DNA from: an uncultured Alteromonadaceae bacterium
Lineage (GTDB): Bacteria; Pseudomonadota; Gammaproteobacteria; Enterobacterales; Alteromonadaceae
Assembly: GCA_947494925.1 (NCBI GenBank)
Contig: CANLWS010000008.1
Location: 108,394 to 172,393 of the forward strand
DNA: 64,000 nt
Reading direction: 5' to 3'
Part shown: one piece after another, positions 26,013 to 39,408 of the stretch
Numbering within the stretch: position 1 is the first letter of the stretch
Layout: the number at the start of each line of letters is the position of its first letter
Position numbers and translations under genes: made by a program
The notes under the pieces: generated by a model
Database searches by the model: none
The model's input: only the letters and a program-made list of their open reading frames with translations
Told to the model about the DNA's origin: nothing

Positions 26013-28322
26013 ATGAGTGACGAAATAATCATCAATAAAGACGGCGTCGAGCAATTACCTCTGCGTCGATTTACCGAAGAAGCATACCTGAATTACTCCA
26101 TGTATGTGATCATGGACAGAGCGTTGCCCCATATAGGTGACGGCCTTAAACCGGTTCAACGACGCATCATTTATGCTATGTCTGATCTGGGCTTGAGCAA
26201 TAATGCCAAGTATAAAAAATCAGCTCGTACCGTGGGGGATGTACTCGGTAAGTTTCATCCACATGGCGATTCAGCTTGTTACGAAGCCATGGTGTTAATG
26301 GCACAACCATTTTCGTACCGCTATCCACTGGTAGATGGGCAAGGGAACTGGGGTGCACCTGATGATCCCAAATCCTTTGCAGCTATGCGTTATACCGAAG
26401 CCAGACTGTCGAAATTCAGTGAGGTGTTGCTGACTGAATTAGGGCAGGGCACCGCTGACTGGATCCCGAATTTTGATGGCACACTAAACGAACCCAAAGT
26501 GCTGCCAGCACGATTACCGCACATTTTACTTAATGGTGTCACCGGAATTGCGGTTGGTATGGCCACTGATATTCCCCCGCACAATGTGCGTGAATTGGCC
26601 AATGCCTGTGCTCACCTGCTGGATAATAGTCGCGCCGAATTAGCTGATCTGATGGAGCATGTGCAAGGCCCGGATTACCCAACAGAAGCTGAAATTATTA
26701 CGCCACGTGCGGACATCGTCAAAATATATGAGACTGGGCGTGGCTCGATTAAGATGCGTGCAGTTTACCTTGAGGAAAATGGCGACATTATTATTACAGC
26801 CTTACCGCATCAGGCTTCCGGAGGTAAAATTCTTGAGCAGATAGCGGGTCAGATGCAAGCTAAAAAATTGCCTATGGTGAGTGATTTGCGGGACGAATCC
26901 GACCATGAGAATCCTACCAGGCTAGTGATCACTCCTCGCTCCAATCGGGTTGATGTTGAGCAATTGATGCAACACCTGTTTGCTACTACTGATCTCGAGA
27001 AAAACTACCGGGTCAATATCAATATGATCGGCTTGGACGGCCGGCCTCAGGTGAAAAATCTGCGCATGATACTTAACGAATGGCTGACTTATCGCAAAGA
27101 TACAGTGGTCAGAAGGTTGCAGTATCGTCTTGATAAAGTACTCGCAAGATTGCACATCCTCGAAGGTCTGATGGTTGCCTTTTTGAATATTGACGAAGTA
27201 ATTCGGATTATTCGCTATGAAGATCATCCTAAACAAGAGTTGATGAATAAGTTTGGCTTATCGGATATTCAGGCCGAAGCCATATTGGATTTAAAACTGC
27301 GTCACCTTGCCAAGCTTGAAGAATTCAAAATCAAGGCCGAGCAGGAAGAGCTAGCTAAAGAAAGAGACGAGCTACAAACCCTTTTGGGGTCTGATCGCCG
27401 TCTGAAAACGCTAATCAAAAAAGAAATTCTTGCTGATGCCGAAACTTATGGTGATGACAGGCGTTCTCCTCTGGTTGAAAGGGGCGAATCGAAAGCCTTG
27501 TCTGAAAAAGAACTTGTACCCTCAGAGGCGGTGACAGTGGTGTTGTCAGAAAAAGGCTGGGCACGTTGTGCCAAAGGACATGACATAGATGCTGAAGGAC
27601 TAAGTTACAAAGCCGGAGACAAGTATCTGGACAGCGCCAAAGGACGTAGCAATCAACCTGCAGTGTTCATGGATACATCGGGCCGGGCTTTTGCCTGTGA
27701 TGCCCATGGATTGCCGTCTGCCCGCAGTCAGGGGGAACCACTGACCGGCAGGTTTGGTCTTGTTGCGGGTGAAACATTCAAACATGTGGTGATGGGGCAA
27801 GATGAACAAAAATACCTGATGGTCTCAGATGCTGGCTATGGTTTTGTCGGCAAGTTTGCAGATATGGTCAGCAAAAACAAAGCAGGTAAAGCTTATTTGA
27901 CGCTGCCCACAGGTTCAAACGCAATGGCTCCTCAGCCGGTGAACAATCTGGAAACAGATTGGTGTCTGGCGATTTCCACAGAAGGGCGGATGTTGATGTT
28001 TCCTCTCCGGGATCTTCCGAGCCTTGGCAAAGGGAAAGGAAACAAAATTATTAATATTCCTTCTGCTAAGTCTCAGTCACGAGAAGAGTATGTGAAATCC
28101 GTTTGTGTAGTGCCCGAAGGGTCCCAGGTGAAAATATTGGCCGGCAAACGTGGTATGACACTCAGTGCTGAAGATTTATCACATTATCAGGGAGAAAGAG
28201 GCCGCCGAGGCAATAAGCTGCCCAGAGGCCTGCAACGTGTTGATGGTGTCGAAGTAGAAAATGCGCCAGCTGTTGTGCAGGAAGATCAAGCTACACCAGA
28301 GGACACTGCTCCTGCAGATTAA
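26013..28322 (+). CDS. parC: DNA topoisomerase IV subunit A
   Basis: ParC is the cleavage subunit of topoisomerase IV, which decatenates daughter chromosomes with ParE. At 769 residues it is full length. The breakage-reunion domain has the active-site tyrosine Y127 in [13 protein letters not shown] and the quinolone-determining loop [14 protein letters not shown], with Ser87 and Glu91 unaltered. The C-terminal beta-pinwheel has the [10 protein letters not shown] box. The last about 40 residues are acidic and low in complexity. parE is not present in this window. A strong intrinsic terminator follows. Confidence 0.98.
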   Translation: MSDEIIINKDGVEQLPLRRFTEEAYLNYSMYVIMDRALPHIGDGLKPVQRRIIYAMSDLGLSNNAKYKKSARTVGDVLGKFHPHGDSACYEAMVLMAQPFSYRYPLVDGQGNWGAPDDPKSFAAMRYTEARLSKFSEVLLTELGQGTADWIPNFDGTLNEPKVLPARLPHILLNGVTGIAVGMATDIPPHNVRELANACAHLLDNSRAELADLMEHVQGPDYPTEAEIITPRADIVKIYETGRGSIKMRAVYLEENGDIIITALPHQASGGKILEQIAGQMQAKKLPMVSDLRDESDHENPTRLVITPRSNRVDVEQLMQHLFATTDLEKNYRVNINMIGLDGRPQVKNLRMILNEWLTYRKDTVVRRLQYRLDKVLARLHILEGLMVAFLNIDEVIRIIRYEDHPKQELMNKFGLSDIQAEAILDLKLRHLAKLEEFKIKAEQEELAKERDELQTLLGSDRRLKTLIKKEILADAETYGDDRRSPLVERGESKALSEKELVPSEAVTVVLSEKGWARCAKGHDIDAEGLSYKAGDKYLDSAKGRSNQPAVFMDTSGRAFACDAHGLPSARSQGEPLTGRFGLVAGETFKHVVMGQDEQKYLMVSDAGYGFVGKFADMVSKNKAGKAYLTLPTGSNAMAPQPVNNLETDWCLAISTEGRMLMFPLRDLPSLGKGKGNKIINIPSAKSQSREEYVKSVCVVPEGSQVKILAGKRGMTLSAEDLSHYQGERGRRGNKLPRGLQRVDGVEVENAPAVVQEDQATPEDTAPAD

Positions 28323-28337
28323 AAACAAGTAAAATAC

Positions 28338-28367
28338 AAAAAGGCAGTCAAAATGGCTGCCTTTTTT
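28338..28367 (+). terminator. Rho-independent terminator after parC
   Basis: A 10-bp stem, AAAAAGGCAG with CTGCCTTTTT, encloses a 9-nt loop and continues into a T-run, 16 nt after the parC stop. The A-run on the other side makes it able to act for the convergent gene as well. Confidence 0.9.
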
Positions 28368-28385
28368 ATTTTTGGCCTCAACAAA

Positions 28386-29183
28386 CTATTTGTGACTGAC
28401 TTCTATTGCAATCGTATCGTTAACGTAAGCTGGTACTGGCGCAATGCCCGTCGAACCTTTTTTGGCAATATAATATGCACCTCCACTGTGATTTGGACCA
28501 GCAGGGTATTCAACCCCGCCCTTAATGTTGATCCAACGAATATCAACCTGCCAGGCAGAGACATCTTTTCCATCTTTATTTTTAAATGTCTTTTCACCAC
28601 TCACCGTGGCGTCCATCCAATACATGCCGTCCTGATATTGGGGGAAAACTGAGGGCATACGATAGGTCTCGCCTAACTTGAGCGGCATAGCGGCAAACAC
28701 CAAACCAAGGTTACTAACATTGAACATTTCAACCGGCAAATGTACGGTTCGATTATGTTCTTTGCCATCAGGTAAGATGACGGAAATCGCATATTGAGAT
28801 TCACCAAAGACAAAGCTGCGGTTATCGGGACTGCCTTCAGGTACACCCTCCATCTTCTGTTCGATCACTAAAGGCTTTAATGTCGCCCGGTCAAATATAG
28901 TGGTGTTAGTAACCTGAGTCCCGCTTTGATCTTTCACAACCTGGATGTGTTTGAGCTGGGGAACCCCATCATGGGCAATAATCTCCAACGTCTCATTATA
29001 GGTCGCTGAATGGACTCGTTTACCTTCCATTAGACTGAATTGATCCCAGTGAGCGGAAAATGGTTTCAGTCGTGTGCCATCAATAATTTCGCTGCCCACT
29101 TTGACAATAGTTGGGGCTGCGTAGGATGTCAGGCTGGTGGTGAAACATAAAAAAGCGAGTGTAAAAATGAGTCTTCTTAGCAT
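28386..29183 (-). CDS. Secreted protein of unknown function (DUF3108-like)
   Basis: This is a 265-residue exported protein: a signal peptide (LRRLIFTLAFLCFTTSLTSYAA) then an all-beta-looking domain with YNETLEIIAHDGVP, RATLKPLVIEQKM and TVSGEKTFKNKDGKDVSAWQVDI. The pattern of substrate-like beta strands resembles DUF3108 proteins, but I cannot assign it firmly. I chose ATG 29183 because GAGGAA lies 8 nt upstream and a signal peptide follows at once; the frame continues to 29234. It is 95 nt downstream of the CadC-like regulator and on the same strand, so it may be its partner or target. Confidence 0.75.
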   Translation of the reverse strand: MLRRLIFTLAFLCFTTSLTSYAAPTIVKVGSEIIDGTRLKPFSAHWDQFSLMEGKRVHSATYNETLEIIAHDGVPQLKHIQVVKDQSGTQVTNTTIFDRATLKPLVIEQKMEGVPEGSPDNRSFVFGESQYAISVILPDGKEHNRTVHLPVEMFNVSNLGLVFAAMPLKLGETYRMPSVFPQYQDGMYWMDATVSGEKTFKNKDGKDVSAWQVDIRWINIKGGVEYPAGPNHSGGAYYIAKKGSTGIAPVPAYVNDTIAIEVSHK

Positions 29184-29278
29184 TGAACGTTCCTCGTAAT
29201 TGGCCGGATTGGCTAACTGAAGAATGACACTCAAGGCGTGATACCTGACATGATCAGGATATGATTTTTACATGACTT

Positions 29279-31039
29279 TTACTGATCCTTGAAAATTGAC
29301 TGGACGATCCTCGCAAAATCAGCTGAATCGCGAAAGGGTATGAATCTTGGGTCGACTTGTGCAAATACCAGAAAACCATTTCGGTCCTGCACTGCTTTTT
29401 CCAACCATTCCAATGTTTGTTGTTCATTGCCTGCTGATGCCTGAAGAGTTGCAATAAAATAGGCATCAACGTTGCCTTGCGCATAAAGGGGTAACATTTT
29501 GTCTAACCAGGTCTGATACAGAGTTCGAAGTTCACTTTCTGATATATCTTTGGCAGGTTTGGCGCTCGAGCCCAGTGCAATCATCAATTGACCAGCCGCA
29601 GCGTGCCATTTCGATTGCTGGCGGAATGCTTCAACCAATCCTAATCGTGTCCACAGTGCACTGGGTTGCAGTTCCAGAATCTGAGAGCATTCCTGTTCAG
29701 CTTGTTTAAAATTCTCCGCAAAGTTCAGATACCAGCACAAGTCAGCATTAACCGTCATTGACTGTGGATCTATGCGCTTCGCTAGCCTGGCTTGTTCGAT
29801 GGAAGAATGCATCGCCCTTTGACTGGCATACCAGGCTGCATCAAGACTGCGCGCGTCTGAATGGTTTGGCGAGGCTGCAATGGCCTTGTCCAGTGAATTT
29901 CTCGTTTGTGCGAAGTTCCAACTATGATAAAACTGGTAATACGCTAACGCCACCCAGGCTTCTGCATTATGTTGATCCAGTGAAAGTGCGCGCTGTGCAA
30001 AATCTTTTGCCTTTGAAAAGTGGTCGAATCGACGTGATGGATCCGATGAGGCTAATTTTGTGCGCAAGTTGGCTACCTTTGCTAATGCAGGAACATAGTT
30101 TGAATAACTTTTGAGTACAGACTGAAATTTTTCCACCGCTTTGAGAAGATCTACAGGAGACCCTTGGGTCATCAGGAAAAGCCCTTGATTATATTCCTTC
30201 AGACTTTCTTCGGAGAGTGTCAGAGTTGAGCCGCTGATTTGTGGGATCGATATATTTAATGTTCTGGAAACTGACTGTGCTACCTGACTGGCTATCCTCT
30301 GGTAAGAACGCGTACCACCTCCTTTTAGCCAATCGAACGACTCAGACCAAAGTTGAGTATCCTGATCATCTACCAAGCGCAGATGAATGCGTTTGTTAAT
30401 AGGGTCCTGGCTAATGCTCGTCAGAAGATAGAGACTTCCCGGTATCTTTGCTGATGCATCACGGGAATCAATGCTGCCAGGCGCAAGTATGATTAGGTCA
30501 TTTACGGATGCGCGGTTGAACTGAGTCAGCAACTCTTCGCGCAAAGATAGTGCAAGAGGATCCTGTGCGTCGACAGAAACAGTAGTAACAGGCATTACTG
30601 CAATCACAGGAACGGTTTTATTCTTAGCTACACCTGGCCATAACAGCCAGGTTGCAACAAGCATAGTTAAAATCACTACCGGAAGGTATTTCACCTTAGT
30701 GGTGGACGAAGGCTTTTTGTGCCCTGGCTCGACTTTCAGTCGATAACCTTTGCCCGTGACTGTTTCAATAAAGATAGGATTGTCGGAGTTATCCCCCAGG
30801 GCCCGGCGCAATTTCCGCATACTGGCGTTCAGGCTCTGATCAAATTCCACAACACGGCCATCAGGCCAGAGTGTTGAGATAATGGCTTCTCTTGTCACCA
30901 GGCTGTCATGGCCGGCATTAACCAATGTCATCAGCAACTGATGTTGCTGGCGGGGCAGTATGATTTTCTTATCCTGTTGACGTAGTTCGCCTGAAGCAGG
31001 ATCAAGTGACCAAGGGCCAAGCTGTATTCGGGAGTCCAC
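29279..31039 (-). CDS. CadC-like membrane transcriptional regulator with TPR domain
   Basis: This is a 586-residue regulator with an N-terminal OmpR-type winged helix (residues 1-105, containing ILPRQQHQLLMTLVNAGHDS and EFDQSLNASMRKLRRALGDN), one transmembrane helix (about 117-136), a TolB-like segment (IAVMPVTTVS) and periplasmic TPR-like repeats (about 260-560). This is the topology of ToxR/CadC one-component regulators, which bind DNA from the membrane. There is a rare ligand or stress sensor domain, not identifiable here. The promoter region is shared with the divergent DUF2164 gene. Confidence 0.88.
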   Translation of the reverse strand: MDSRIQLGPWSLDPASGELRQQDKKIILPRQQHQLLMTLVNAGHDSLVTREAIISTLWPDGRVVEFDQSLNASMRKLRRALGDNSDNPIFIETVTGKGYRLKVEPGHKKPSSTTKVKYLPVVILTMLVATWLLWPGVAKNKTVPVIAVMPVTTVSVDAQDPLALSLREELLTQFNRASVNDLIILAPGSIDSRDASAKIPGSLYLLTSISQDPINKRIHLRLVDDQDTQLWSESFDWLKGGGTRSYQRIASQVAQSVSRTLNISIPQISGSTLTLSEESLKEYNQGLFLMTQGSPVDLLKAVEKFQSVLKSYSNYVPALAKVANLRTKLASSDPSRRFDHFSKAKDFAQRALSLDQHNAEAWVALAYYQFYHSWNFAQTRNSLDKAIAASPNHSDARSLDAAWYASQRAMHSSIEQARLAKRIDPQSMTVNADLCWYLNFAENFKQAEQECSQILELQPSALWTRLGLVEAFRQQSKWHAAAGQLMIALGSSAKPAKDISESELRTLYQTWLDKMLPLYAQGNVDAYFIATLQASAGNEQQTLEWLEKAVQDRNGFLVFAQVDPRFIPFRDSADFARIVQSIFKDQ

Positions 31040-31165
31040 AAGTCTTCACATTAGTAAAACACAGCCCAGCATAACAGCAGGAAGCAGATGGAGTGAATAG
31101 TTTGATTGAAACAGTATGATTCAATAAAGTAGCCATCTTAATTTCTTGTACTGTGCGAGGACATG

Positions 31166-31402
31166 ATGTCAAAAATTGAACTGGAAAAGAGCCAGAAAGA
31201 GCAACTGGTGAACAAACTTCAACGTTATTTCGACGATGAATTGGACGTTGAGCTTGGCCAATTTGATGCTGACTTTTTGCTGGATTTTATTGCTAAGGAA
31301 ATGGGAGTCGTTTTTTACAATCAAGGTGTTTATGATTCGCAGACTGCGCTGGAAAGCAGAATTGATTCTATTCAGGACGCCATACTACAACTGGAAAAAT
31401 AG
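31166..31402 (+). CDS. DUF2164 family protein
   Basis: This is a 78-residue acidic protein of the DUF2164 family (IELEKSQKEQLVNKLQRYFDDELDVELG, VFYNQGVYDSQ). I chose ATG 31166 because GAGG lies 5 nt before it; another ATG one codon earlier would leave only 2 nt. Function unknown. It lies between a divergent CadC-like regulator and a convergent hydrolase. Confidence 0.85.
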   Translation: MSKIELEKSQKEQLVNKLQRYFDDELDVELGQFDADFLLDFIAKEMGVVFYNQGVYDSQTALESRIDSIQDAILQLEK

Positions 31403-31435
31403 AGGGCTAAATCGGCACCTATTTCACTTGCCCAC

Positions 31436-32149
31436 TCATTTTCCAGCTAAAGTATCGGCAATGATTTTCCATACTTGTGGGTTAATCCCCAAACCTAGAT
31501 GAGACCCTTTGACGCAAATATTTCGTGCTTGCTTGTTGTATACATCCACAGATGCTTTCCATCCTACCACGCCATCTGTTTTGCTAAATATGGAGGTTAC
31601 AGGCTGCTCAAAACCTATTAGGTTTCTTTCTAACACATGTTGTTCAAAAGAATCCAGGTCGAGATTTTTAGCCTTAGCGTATTGATTGGCGACTGCAGTG
31701 TATTTGGGACCACCAGTGATGGGTGTCCCCAGGGTGATAACCTCGGCAACGGCTTCAGGAAAAAGTCGGGTTACTTCGCGCGCGACCACCCCACCTAGAC
31801 TCCAGCCGATTAAAGTAATTGGCTGCTTACCCCGTGTGTGAATATCAATAACTTCATTGCCAAGCCTGACAATGTCTTTATCCACGTTTCCCAAGTTTCT
31901 CCCCAACCCCCAATCATAAACATCGTAGTTGATGCGCTGAAGAAATTGTTTTAAAGGCCACATAGAGTATTCATCCGCCAGGTATCCCGGTGCCAGAAGC
32001 ACTGGCCTGCCATCACCCTTAGGAGCACGCATTAATGAGGGGAGTCTGGCTACCGTACTTAGCCAATCAATTGGCGCGGAAATCTCTCGCAAGGAATTCA
32101 ACAGAGAGGGAGGCTGGCAGGAAAATTCTGCGCTTTGCGTGAATGACAT
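31436..32149 (-). CDS. Alpha/beta hydrolase (lipase/esterase-like)
   Basis: This is a 237-residue alpha/beta hydrolase. The nucleophile elbow is GWSLGGVVAREV, and the early RPVLLAPGYLADEYSMWPL segment carries the oxyanion-hole region. The candidate acid and base are the aspartate in FSKTDGVVGW and the histidine in GSHLGLGINPQVW. The pattern is close to PGAP1-like/lipase-chaperone-type esterases with no signal peptide. The substrate is unknown. It is convergent with DUF2164 and divergent from RecQ. Confidence 0.85.
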   Translation of the reverse strand: MSFTQSAEFSCQPPSLLNSLREISAPIDWLSTVARLPSLMRAPKGDGRPVLLAPGYLADEYSMWPLKQFLQRINYDVYDWGLGRNLGNVDKDIVRLGNEVIDIHTRGKQPITLIGWSLGGVVAREVTRLFPEAVAEVITLGTPITGGPKYTAVANQYAKAKNLDLDSFEQHVLERNLIGFEQPVTSIFSKTDGVVGWKASVDVYNKQARNICVKGSHLGLGINPQVWKIIADTLAGK

Positions 32150-32344
32150 TATTGATTATCCAATGATAAAGACCCTATTGTACCAAACAGAGATTATTAC
32201 AGTTCGGTATTAATAGTGCTTGAATTGCCAGATAGATCACCTATTTCCTGACTGATTTGATAATTAGATCTGAATTGAAAAACTAGCCTTGTGCATTGAC
32301 GGCTACCCAATTAGGCTTGTTTCACATCACACAGGAACAAGCAT

Positions 32345-34312
32345 TTGAACAGCGAAGCATTACATCTATCACTACAACAGCACTTTGGTTTCAGTACTTT
32401 TCGCCGGGGTCAGCAACAGGTTGTTGAACAATTGCTAGAGGGTAATTCCTCTTTGGCTATTTTCCCCACTGGTTCAGGGAAATCTTTGTGTTATCAATTG
32501 GCTGCTCTTCATCTACCCCATCTGACTCTAGTCGTCTCCCCGCTGCTTGCGTTAATGAAAGATCAGATCAATTTTTTACAAAACAAGGGCATTGCCGCAG
32601 GGAGTATTGATTCCAGCCAATCCTATGAACAGACACAACAAGTGATGCAAGATGTCAGAAATGGTCAGTGTAAAATTTTGATGGTTTCTGTAGAACGTTT
32701 CAAAAATGAGAGATTCAGGAAATTTATTGAGACGGTTCCGGTGTCTCTTTTGGTCGTGGACGAAGCTCACTGTATATCCGAGTGGGGACATAACTTCAGG
32801 CCTGATTACCTGAAGCTGCCGCGCTATCAACAACAATTGAATATTCCGCTTGTACTGCTTCTGACTGCAACGGCAACAAAGCAAGTCAAACAGGATATGG
32901 CGAAACGGTTTTCCATTGAGACAGGGCATATAGTTCAAACAGGATTTTACCGGGCTAATTTGGATTTGTCTGTGATCCCTTGTTTGACAGCAGATAAGGG
33001 CCGCCAGCTAGTTACCATGCTGAATAGCTCTGAGGGACCGGGAATTGTCTACGTGACATTGCAGAAAACAGCGGACGAAGTGGCGGCATTCCTCAGGCAG
33101 CAAGGTCTATCTGCACAGAGTTATCATGCTGGCATGGATAGCGATAAACGAGAACGGATCCAGCAGCAGTTTATGCAGGGCAATGTGCAGACTATTGTTG
33201 CTACTATTGCCTTTGGTATGGGGATAGACAAGTCAGATATACGCAACGTGGTTCACTATGATCTGCCAAAATCCATCGAAAATTATAGCCAGGAAGTGGG
33301 GCGGGCGGGCCGCGACGGCCAAGCCGCCAATTGCAGTATTCTGGCTAACCTGGATGGACTTACTACCCTGGAGAATTTCGTGTATGGAGATACGCCTGAA
33401 CCCAAGGCAATCGAAATCGTTTTAGGTGACATCAAATCAAACCAGCAAGGCGGTCAGTGGGAAACTCAACTCAACGCCCTGTCCAATCTGAGTAATATTC
33501 GTCAGTTACCACTAAAAACCTTGTTAGTGCAAATGGAACTGTTGAATTTGATCGTTCCTAAATATGCCTATTTTGCCGAGTTTAAGTTGCGGTTTATCCA
33601 ATCTCAAGAGCAAATTCTGAGTTGTTTTGATCGAGACAGGCAGCAGTTCCTTAAGCAGGTGTTTAAGCATTGTCCGGTGAAAAAAGTCTGGGCAACATTG
33701 GATATGAACAGCCTGCTGATTGAGGAACAAGTGGAGCGTGGAAGAGTGATTACAGCGCTGGATTATCTGGCAGAAAAAGGTTTTATTGAACTTCAAAGTA
33801 AACAAAATACTGAAGTGTTCCAAGTCAACTCCGCAGAACTTGAGGGGACAGGACTTTCAGACAGTCTAAGCAGCTACTTCAGAAACAAGGAGCAAAAAGA
33901 GATATCACGCATTGAATCGCTGGTTGCATTTTTTCAGACAGATCAGTGCTTACATGCGAGTTTGGCTGGTTACTTTGATGATCATCAGGCTCCGCCAAAA
34001 TGTGGTCATTGCAGTGTTTGTAGAGGGCTCATAGCATCACTAGCCCAGAGTGAAACAAGCACCAATATTGACAAGGAGCAGATTGCTCAGGCTTGCAAGA
34101 ACCTGAAGCAGCATGTTGCCAGCAAGTTGGATGTTTTGGTAAGTACCGAAACCTATTGTCGCTTTCTTGCTGGTATTACTAGCCCAATATTAACTCGTGT
34201 CAGGGCAAAGTCATTAGGCGGGCATAACCTTTGTGCAGACATGCGCTATCATCAGATTCGAGAGGTAGTAGAAAGCCTTATGCCAAACAATAATGATGTT
34301 ACCCTGGACTGA
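32345..34312 (+). CDS. RecQ-family ATP-dependent DNA helicase
   Basis: This is a 655-residue 3'-5' helicase. Motif I is TGSGKSLCYQ, motif II is VVDEAHCISEWGHNFRPDY and motif VI is SQEVGRAGRDGQ. The helicase core ends near residue 350. Instead of the usual zinc knuckle right after the core, about 175 residues with winged-helix-like segments come first, and the four cysteines C535, C553, C556 and C559 occur later. There is no obvious HRDC domain; a 95-residue tail follows the zinc motif. The start is TTG 32345 with AGGAA 8 nt upstream. It is likely a RecQ paralogue in DNA repair; exact role unclear. Confidence 0.9.
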   Translation: MNSEALHLSLQQHFGFSTFRRGQQQVVEQLLEGNSSLAIFPTGSGKSLCYQLAALHLPHLTLVVSPLLALMKDQINFLQNKGIAAGSIDSSQSYEQTQQVMQDVRNGQCKILMVSVERFKNERFRKFIETVPVSLLVVDEAHCISEWGHNFRPDYLKLPRYQQQLNIPLVLLLTATATKQVKQDMAKRFSIETGHIVQTGFYRANLDLSVIPCLTADKGRQLVTMLNSSEGPGIVYVTLQKTADEVAAFLRQQGLSAQSYHAGMDSDKRERIQQQFMQGNVQTIVATIAFGMGIDKSDIRNVVHYDLPKSIENYSQEVGRAGRDGQAANCSILANLDGLTTLENFVYGDTPEPKAIEIVLGDIKSNQQGGQWETQLNALSNLSNIRQLPLKTLLVQMELLNLIVPKYAYFAEFKLRFIQSQEQILSCFDRDRQQFLKQVFKHCPVKKVWATLDMNSLLIEEQVERGRVITALDYLAEKGFIELQSKQNTEVFQVNSAELEGTGLSDSLSSYFRNKEQKEISRIESLVAFFQTDQCLHASLAGYFDDHQAPPKCGHCSVCRGLIASLAQSETSTNIDKEQIAQACKNLKQHVASKLDVLVSTETYCRFLAGITSPILTRVRAKSLGGHNLCADMRYHQIREVVESLMPNNNDVTLD

Positions 34313-34321
34313 TAGGCACAA

Positions 34322-34348
34322 AAAAGCCCGCATGTTCTGCAGGCTTTT
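34322..34348. terminator. Bidirectional terminator between recQ-like gene and DUF1338 gene
   Basis: AAAAGCC pairs with GGCTTTT around a short mismatched stem (CGCA/TGCA), and T-runs form in both directions. It sits 9 nt after the RecQ stop and 18 nt before the convergent DUF1338 stop, so it can end both transcripts. Confidence 0.85.
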
Positions 34349-34366
34349 CACTTTCACCAAAACTAC

Positions 34367-35179
34367 TCAATTATTTTTGGCATTAGTACTTTCGAATATT
34401 TTGTCTGCCGATGCCGCCACAAAGCCTTGGTAAAGCGTGCCAGAAGGCAAGGTAAAGCGTTGGGCAAATTCGTAAAAACAACTCGGGATAACTTTAGGCT
34501 TATCAGCGAACTGAACTTCGATTTTATCTGCCATTGTTGACGACTGAGCCAGGTGAACGTCAGGACCACCTTTGATTTCGCCTCCAGCTGTATTCAGCAC
34601 AAATCCTGCATCTTTCAACTGGTTGTTCACATCTGCCAGTACCTGAAAATGTTCCAGGTGATTAACGCTCACTGTGAAGTGATTGGCTCTGAAACCCCAG
34701 GCAGACATCCAGGCCGCATACTCTGACTCTTCCAATAACAGATCGTATTCTTCAGAGTTAATTGTCCAGTGAGTACCGGAGTACAAGAAGTCACTATGGG
34801 TAGCTGCATCTTCTGCAATGTTAGCCACCATTTTAGCGATGATCTTCTGTACCGGCTGTGAGAATTCTTCGACCAAAAGCTCGCTGATAAACACTTTAGG
34901 TTTAGTGGTGTCGGCATGTTCAAAATGCTTGGCAACCAGTTTTTTTTGCTCGAATTGGTACTGACCTTTTTCTTCGTAGCCTAAAGCAAGAAAGTGAGCG
35001 GCTAGCTTGTCGAGATTTATTTTTCCAATATTAAATGTGCGAAAGGCAACGTGGTCATTGATGAGTTCTGATGTGCCATTTTGACCACCCAATAGGTCAT
35101 GCACTTTTTTCGCTGATGGTGTAATAGACAAATAGTCTTGCCACAAATTGGCAAAAAGGGTATCAATTTTAGTGTGCAT
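34367..35179 (-). CDS. DUF1338 family protein (2-oxoadipate dioxygenase/decarboxylase-like fold)
   Basis: This is a 270-residue protein of the DUF1338 family. The longer family member HglS of Pseudomonas is an iron enzyme in D-lysine catabolism that converts 2-oxoadipate to 2-hydroxyglutarate. Candidate metal ligands visible here are H43 in INDHVAFRTF, H167 in RANHFTVSVNH and E237 in YEFAQR, and R47 is also conserved. I chose ATG 35179 because GAGAGG precedes it and this fits the short-form length. It lies just after astD on the same strand, so it may act on a 2-oxo acid from arginine/lysine breakdown; that is inference. Confidence 0.85.
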   Translation of the reverse strand: MHTKIDTLFANLWQDYLSITPSAKKVHDLLGGQNGTSELINDHVAFRTFNIGKINLDKLAAHFLALGYEEKGQYQFEQKKLVAKHFEHADTTKPKVFISELLVEEFSQPVQKIIAKMVANIAEDAATHSDFLYSGTHWTINSEEYDLLLEESEYAAWMSAWGFRANHFTVSVNHLEHFQVLADVNNQLKDAGFVLNTAGGEIKGGPDVHLAQSSTMADKIEVQFADKPKVIPSCFYEFAQRFTLPSGTLYQGFVAASADKIFESTNAKNN

Positions 35180-35289
35180 GCGACCTCTCAAATGCATGTA
35201 GAAGGATAAAAAACGGCGCATATTATATAGGAAAAATGCGCCGATTGAATATTAATTGAACAGGAATATGTAGTTTTTCTGCCTTCGTA

Positions 35290-36777
<1,488 letters not shown>

Positions 36778-37812
36778 TTAACATCTGAGTTTAGTCGGGG
36801 CAAAACGAATGGATTCACCATCAGCAAGATTAAGTGCTTCGGCAGCTTGTGCAGAAATCCAGGCGTGTTGATTTTCCTGATCCACTACTATTTCGGTTGC
36901 CACACCTCTGAATTGTTCGATATGTGTGTTGATGGCAAAACAAAGTTCACCGGATAGGGCTTTAGCCGTGTCAACTTTAACCGGTAACTTACGGCTCGCC
37001 TGTGCGGTGCGTATATGTTGTAGATTTGCTTCTACCGTTGGCCCACCATCAAAGATATCCACGTAACCCCGGCAGCTGAACCCTTCGGTTTCAAGTAGCT
37101 GTAAAGCTGGTTTAGTTTTTTCGTGAACTTGGCCAATAACTGCCTGTGCTTCGGGGCTCAGTAAATTGACATAGATCGGGTATTTGGGCATTAATTCGGC
37201 TATGAATACTTTATTACCAATCCCGGTCAGGTAGTCAGCAGTGGGGAAGTCCATTGAAAAGAAGTGCTCATCTAACCAATTCCAGAATGGTGAAGCACCA
37301 TGCTCATCACTGACACCACGCATTTCTGCGATAACAGTATCGGCAAAGCGAGATTGATGCTCAATCATGAACAAAAAACGGAATTTGGAGAGCAATCTTC
37401 CGTTTGGACCTTTTCGTGCACTCTCACGCAAAAACAGGGTACAAATTTCAGAGACGCCAGTGTAATCATTGCACAAGGTCAGCAATTCGACCGTATTGTG
37501 TACCTTTAACTCCCGTGATGCGTGAACCACCTTTCCTAGGTGATAATGATAGAATGCATCATCAAGCCCGACGGTTGCTTCTATACCGCTGGTGCCAACC
37601 ACTTCCCCTGACTCTGAATCTTCCATCACGAACAGGTAACTTTGGTTACCAGGCTCAGTGACTTGCTCCGAAAAAGAGCTTACGGACGAAGTGATTTTTC
37701 TTTTTAGTAATTCTTCGTTGACTGGCAACGACGTGAAGCCGATGCCAGATTCAACTGCAATATCATGTAATGACGGATAGTCACTCTGTCGGATTGGGCG
37801 AAGTATATTCAT
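36778..37812 (-). CDS. astA: Arginine N-succinyltransferase
   Basis: AstA transfers succinyl from succinyl-CoA to arginine, the first step of the pathway. It has 344 residues with the GNAT-type N-terminus (MNILRPIRQSDYPSLHDIAVESGIGFTSLP), the GTSGIEATVG block, and the TLFLRESARKGPNGRLLSKFR acetyl-CoA-binding region typical of AstA. The C-terminal GYVDIFDGGPTVE is also diagnostic. It lies 26 nt downstream of the transaminase gene and upstream of astD, in the usual AST order. Confidence 0.97.
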   Translation of the reverse strand: MNILRPIRQSDYPSLHDIAVESGIGFTSLPVNEELLKRKITSSVSSFSEQVTEPGNQSYLFVMEDSESGEVVGTSGIEATVGLDDAFYHYHLGKVVHASRELKVHNTVELLTLCNDYTGVSEICTLFLRESARKGPNGRLLSKFRFLFMIEHQSRFADTVIAEMRGVSDEHGASPFWNWLDEHFFSMDFPTADYLTGIGNKVFIAELMPKYPIYVNLLSPEAQAVIGQVHEKTKPALQLLETEGFSCRGYVDIFDGGPTVEANLQHIRTAQASRKLPVKVDTAKALSGELCFAINTHIEQFRGVATEIVVDQENQHAWISAQAAEALNLADGESIRFAPTKLRC

Positions 37813-37838
37813 GCTCGCTTACTCTCTTTGCTGAATGA

Positions 37839-39408
<1,570 letters not shown>

